Below are positions 61,601 to 64,000 of a stretch of DNA of 64,000 nt, in pieces. The stretch is from Spinellus fusiger. Lineage: Eukaryota > Mucoromycota > Mucoromycetes > Mucorales > Phycomycetaceae. Both the position numbers and the translations under genes were made by a program. The stretch is from the NCBI GenBank assembly GCA_025094145.1, contig JALLLS010000052.1, forward strand, positions 124,001 to 188,000, read 5' to 3'. The notes beneath the pieces were generated by a model. That model did not search any database. It was given only the letters and a program-made list of their open reading frames with translations, and was not told the DNA's origin. Each line of letters starts with the position of its first letter. The stretch's first letter is position 1.

Positions 61601-62860
61601 AATAGACATCTTTACATGAAGGCTAAGCTTACGGATCTCGAGAATCTCTTTTCTCTTTTGCATTTCTTCTAGCTCCTGCTTGTAATGCTCGATGCGCTCA
61701 CGTATTCTGATAGAGGATAGCTCCCTTTCTCTTTCTTGTTCATATTCCTTCTCTTGTTGTGGTGACTCGGGTGCAGTCAGGAAACTTTGATCAGAGTCAG
61801 AGTCATACATACCAGAGTCTCCCTCCAAAATTGGTGAAGACATGGCTAATACTTCCACCATCTCTATATCTTGGTCACTTTCTGTTGGTGCGTAGTGTGC
61901 TATAGAGAACTCCTCTGTTTTGTCTTCCGCATGGCTCTCGCTGTTTAATAGAGAGAAAGAGTCAGTGACATTTTGTATAGAGTTCTCCTTGAGTTTGTTA
62001 TCGACTATCTGCTGTAGCTGTTCGCAACTTTTCTCTAGCATATCAGTGGCTATTGCAATAGTACTTGGCTCAGCTAAGGGTTGATATGCTGCTTCAACTG
62101 CGGCATCAATGGCAGCCTCACTTGTTATGTCTGCTATTTCTTCGCTCGGAGAAACTAGTTTATTGACAGTAGATAGATTCGCTGTAAATGGAGAAGAGGC
62201 TGAATCTGGAGCGGATATGATTTGTGGCAAAGGAGATTGGGTAGCTGTACACTGCCTTACTATCTCGAGTTCTCTTTCTCTCTCACCAATCTTCTTCTTT
62301 AGCAGTTCAATTTCCATGAGCCGCTGTGCAAGGCCGGACTGTTCTGTTGTCTGTCTAAAAGGCCGTGGGCTAAACTGAGGAGAGGCTGTGTACTGGGGTC
62401 TAGTGTAGCTAGAATAGGCATGATGTTTATCGCATGCAGAGAAAGGCCCGTAGAGCTCTTCAATAGTATTGTTCTTTTCTATACACTCATGAGTAATGTC
62501 GATAACTAAAGGATCCTCTGTTTCTGGTAGAGTTAGATCGAGACTAATGCTGGTGACATCATTCCAAGCTGTGTAGGTCGCTGTACTGCTATACGATGGA
62601 TGAAACACGGTGTGTGGTACAGAGTAGTTTGATTCTCCTGAGGTCAATAGGGTTGATGAGATGCCATTTTCAGATCCACAAGACAGTGAATGGCTTGCCG
62701 TACTGTTGATAGTAATAGTATCTTGTGTTATTGGTACTTGTCTATAAGATGGGTGTGTTTTGAGTGCTGAGTGTGCAGGTAAATCCAACTCATTATCAGA
62801 AATGTCCATGTCACTGCCACCTGATGAGTTGTCATCTGATAAATCCATTTTACTCTGCAT
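58608..62860 (-). CDS. Large disordered protein with helical-repeat C-terminus
   Basis: Not firmly identified. The start at 62860 gives MQSKMDLSDDNSSGGSDMDI. The first exon (to about 60770) is disordered, with two coiled coils (LMEIELLKKKIGERERELEI; IRIRERIEHYKQELEEMQKR), a KRP/KRHLRR nuclear-like patch, poly-Pro runs (61140-61200) and a folded-looking block near VDGMKLGNYLNEVEELIKVR. Small exons follow (FGMLISHINSSSTMVTDS; SQESSEEVSDIAYESVLY), then a long helical HAT/TPR-like region (EDYWGSIEVGKAKELAATA, HPSVEILWDIYAELCLYQHG, MDCYKRAGALALIRSGFDVE), ending at 58608. The architecture recalls Red1/ZFC3H1, the scaffold of nuclear exosome targeting, but the expected C3H zinc finger was not found, so this is only a suggestion. 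The intron near 59700-60010 is unusually long (about 300 nt). Confidence 0.6.
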
Positions 62861-64000
62861 TACTCTGTAATGGTAGCAAATAAAAATTGAATAGTAATAG
62901 ACCCTAAAGACACTAGTAGAGAAAACCAAAAGAGCAAACTTCTATGCTTGAGGAGAAACCACGAGAGCTTCGTCAGTGATAAAGAAGTAACAGAAAAGAC
63001 AGCCTCATGTCTCCTATTTAAAACTCAGATGCGTCTATGTATTGCGTCACCCATAAACACTTAGCTTTAGGCAGTGGTGTGCATATGTTTCTGCTTAATA
63101 CAAAGAATAAATAAATAAATAAAAAAGGCTACTATTTCTTGAAGAAGAATATGAGTAGTGCCTCTGTTATTTTGTTTTGTTTTGTTTTTATATCTTTTTT
63201 ATAATATGTTAATTACACTTATTTATAGTGTTAAGAACCCAGAGACAGAATGGAGACATGAGGTATATTTGTCAATGATACAAACATCCAGCTAGTTTCT
63301 ATCTTATCTATTTATTCCTCCTGGTGTGTAAGGTAACTTCTCTTTTCTCTAATCCTTGGGTGTGACTGGAGTTCGTCCTTGTCGATGTGTGAGCTCGTCA
63401 TCAATCGGAATCTCGATTGACCCTTAAACAATCTTCCATGGCCACCTCAGCATTAGTAAACCACAGTGTGGTAACCGCAGCTTCGGCCATGACGACTAAA
63501 CTGTAGTAACTGCTTACCACAGTTACTGAACATATGAAATAGAATAGTATAAATACCTACAATTTATCATCTTGAATAAAGTATCTTTTCTCTCCCTTTC
63601 AGCCAATCACAGGCTTTCTCTCTCGGAGTTCTTCAATCTTATTTTATCGAAACTGGGACTGTCATTGTTCTCTCTTTCCAACAATCTACACACCAGGAGA
63701 TTTTTCTGGCCTTTAAGCGATGATACCTTTGCCCTTTAAAACCGAAAATTCTTGCCTTTTATGGAACTTCATTTAAAACGAAAGGTTTGCGGATATCAAA
63801 AATAATATTTCTTTTTGTGGATACCTCAATATCAAATTGTATTATTTGTCGTAAAGACTTTTCCCATAATTGGAAGAATCACTCTTTTGGGAATTAGGAT
63901 TGATTTATTACCAAACTAAGAAGGAAACTCTATCGAATATCAAAGGATGTCGATAGTTCATAGCATTTCGATAGTTAACCCCTGAATCTATAGCATTAGA
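62861..64000. other. Intergenic region to the window end
   Basis: Probably contains the promoter of the large helical-repeat gene. A cluster of short inverted pairs (AGTAACTG..CAGTTACT near 63500-63535, and CCACAGTGTGG near 63461) is present. No gene was found; the right end carries the diverged repeat copy. Confidence 0.4.
63847..64000 (+). repeat. Diverged third copy of the dispersed repeat, cut by the window end
   Basis: Starts with TGTCGTAAAGAC and keeps the order of landmarks of the other copies: TTTTGGGAAT, TACCAAACTAAGAAGG, TATCGAATATCAAAGG, TTCATAGCATTTCGATAG, CCTGAA. Similarity is clearly lower than between copies 1 and 2, so this is an older copy or a related subfamily. Confidence 0.75.

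Overview
The window is a gene-dense stretch of an AT-rich fungal genome, most probably from Mucoromycota (Mucorales or a close relative). Support: many short introns (about 45-80 nt, GT-AG and a few GC-AG), short intergenic gaps, a CotH-type secreted kinase-like gene, a decayed Fanzor (eukaryotic TnpB homologue), decayed Tc1/mariner copies, and an uncharacterised multi-exon gene that resembles, from memory, a protein family expanded in Mucorales. All spliced models were built by hand from open frames, splice signals and family resemblance; exon edges are approximate unless stated.

Layout: 0.3-34.6 kb is a compact housekeeping block: Mediator subunit 9, the ATG4 protease, a CotH protein, the AP-1 mu adaptin, a PRCC-like nuclear protein, a Dma1-like FHA-RING ubiquitin ligase, a Bck1/Mkh1-like MAPKKK, an unknown protein, an Ede1/Eps15-like endocytic scaffold, a Pin4/Cip-like RNA-binding protein, a GRAM-TBC RabGAP, ribosomal protein eL32, two unknown small proteins, a 2-oxoglutarate oxygenase, a steroid 5-alpha-reductase-like enzyme and a multi-Myb protein with a possible mitochondrial presequence.

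34.6-46.9 kb is a gene-poor, repeat-rich island. It holds a Fanzor remnant, a 171-bp-period tandem duplication, one apparently intact nine-to-ten-exon gene of unknown function (39.3-41.5 kb), a dispersed repeat, a Tc1-like relic, a 287-bp terminal-inverted-repeat element and a degenerate tRNA-like sequence.

46.9-62.9 kb is again genic: a CaaX-ending F-box/LRR protein, a Rab8/Sec4-type GTPase, a Puf3-type Pumilio protein, mitochondrial GatB and a large helical-repeat protein. Smaller islands at 53.4-55.3 kb (second Tc1 relic), 57.8-58.6 kb (second copy of the dispersed repeat) and 62.9-64.0 kb (diverged third copy, cut by the window end) interrupt it.

Membrane traffic is a common theme (AP-1 mu, Ede1-like, GRAM-TBC RabGAP, Rab8-like, ATG4), but nothing suggests operon-like co-regulation. 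The nearest thing to an undescribed system is the 34.6-46.9 kb island with its intact orphan gene beside a Fanzor relic.
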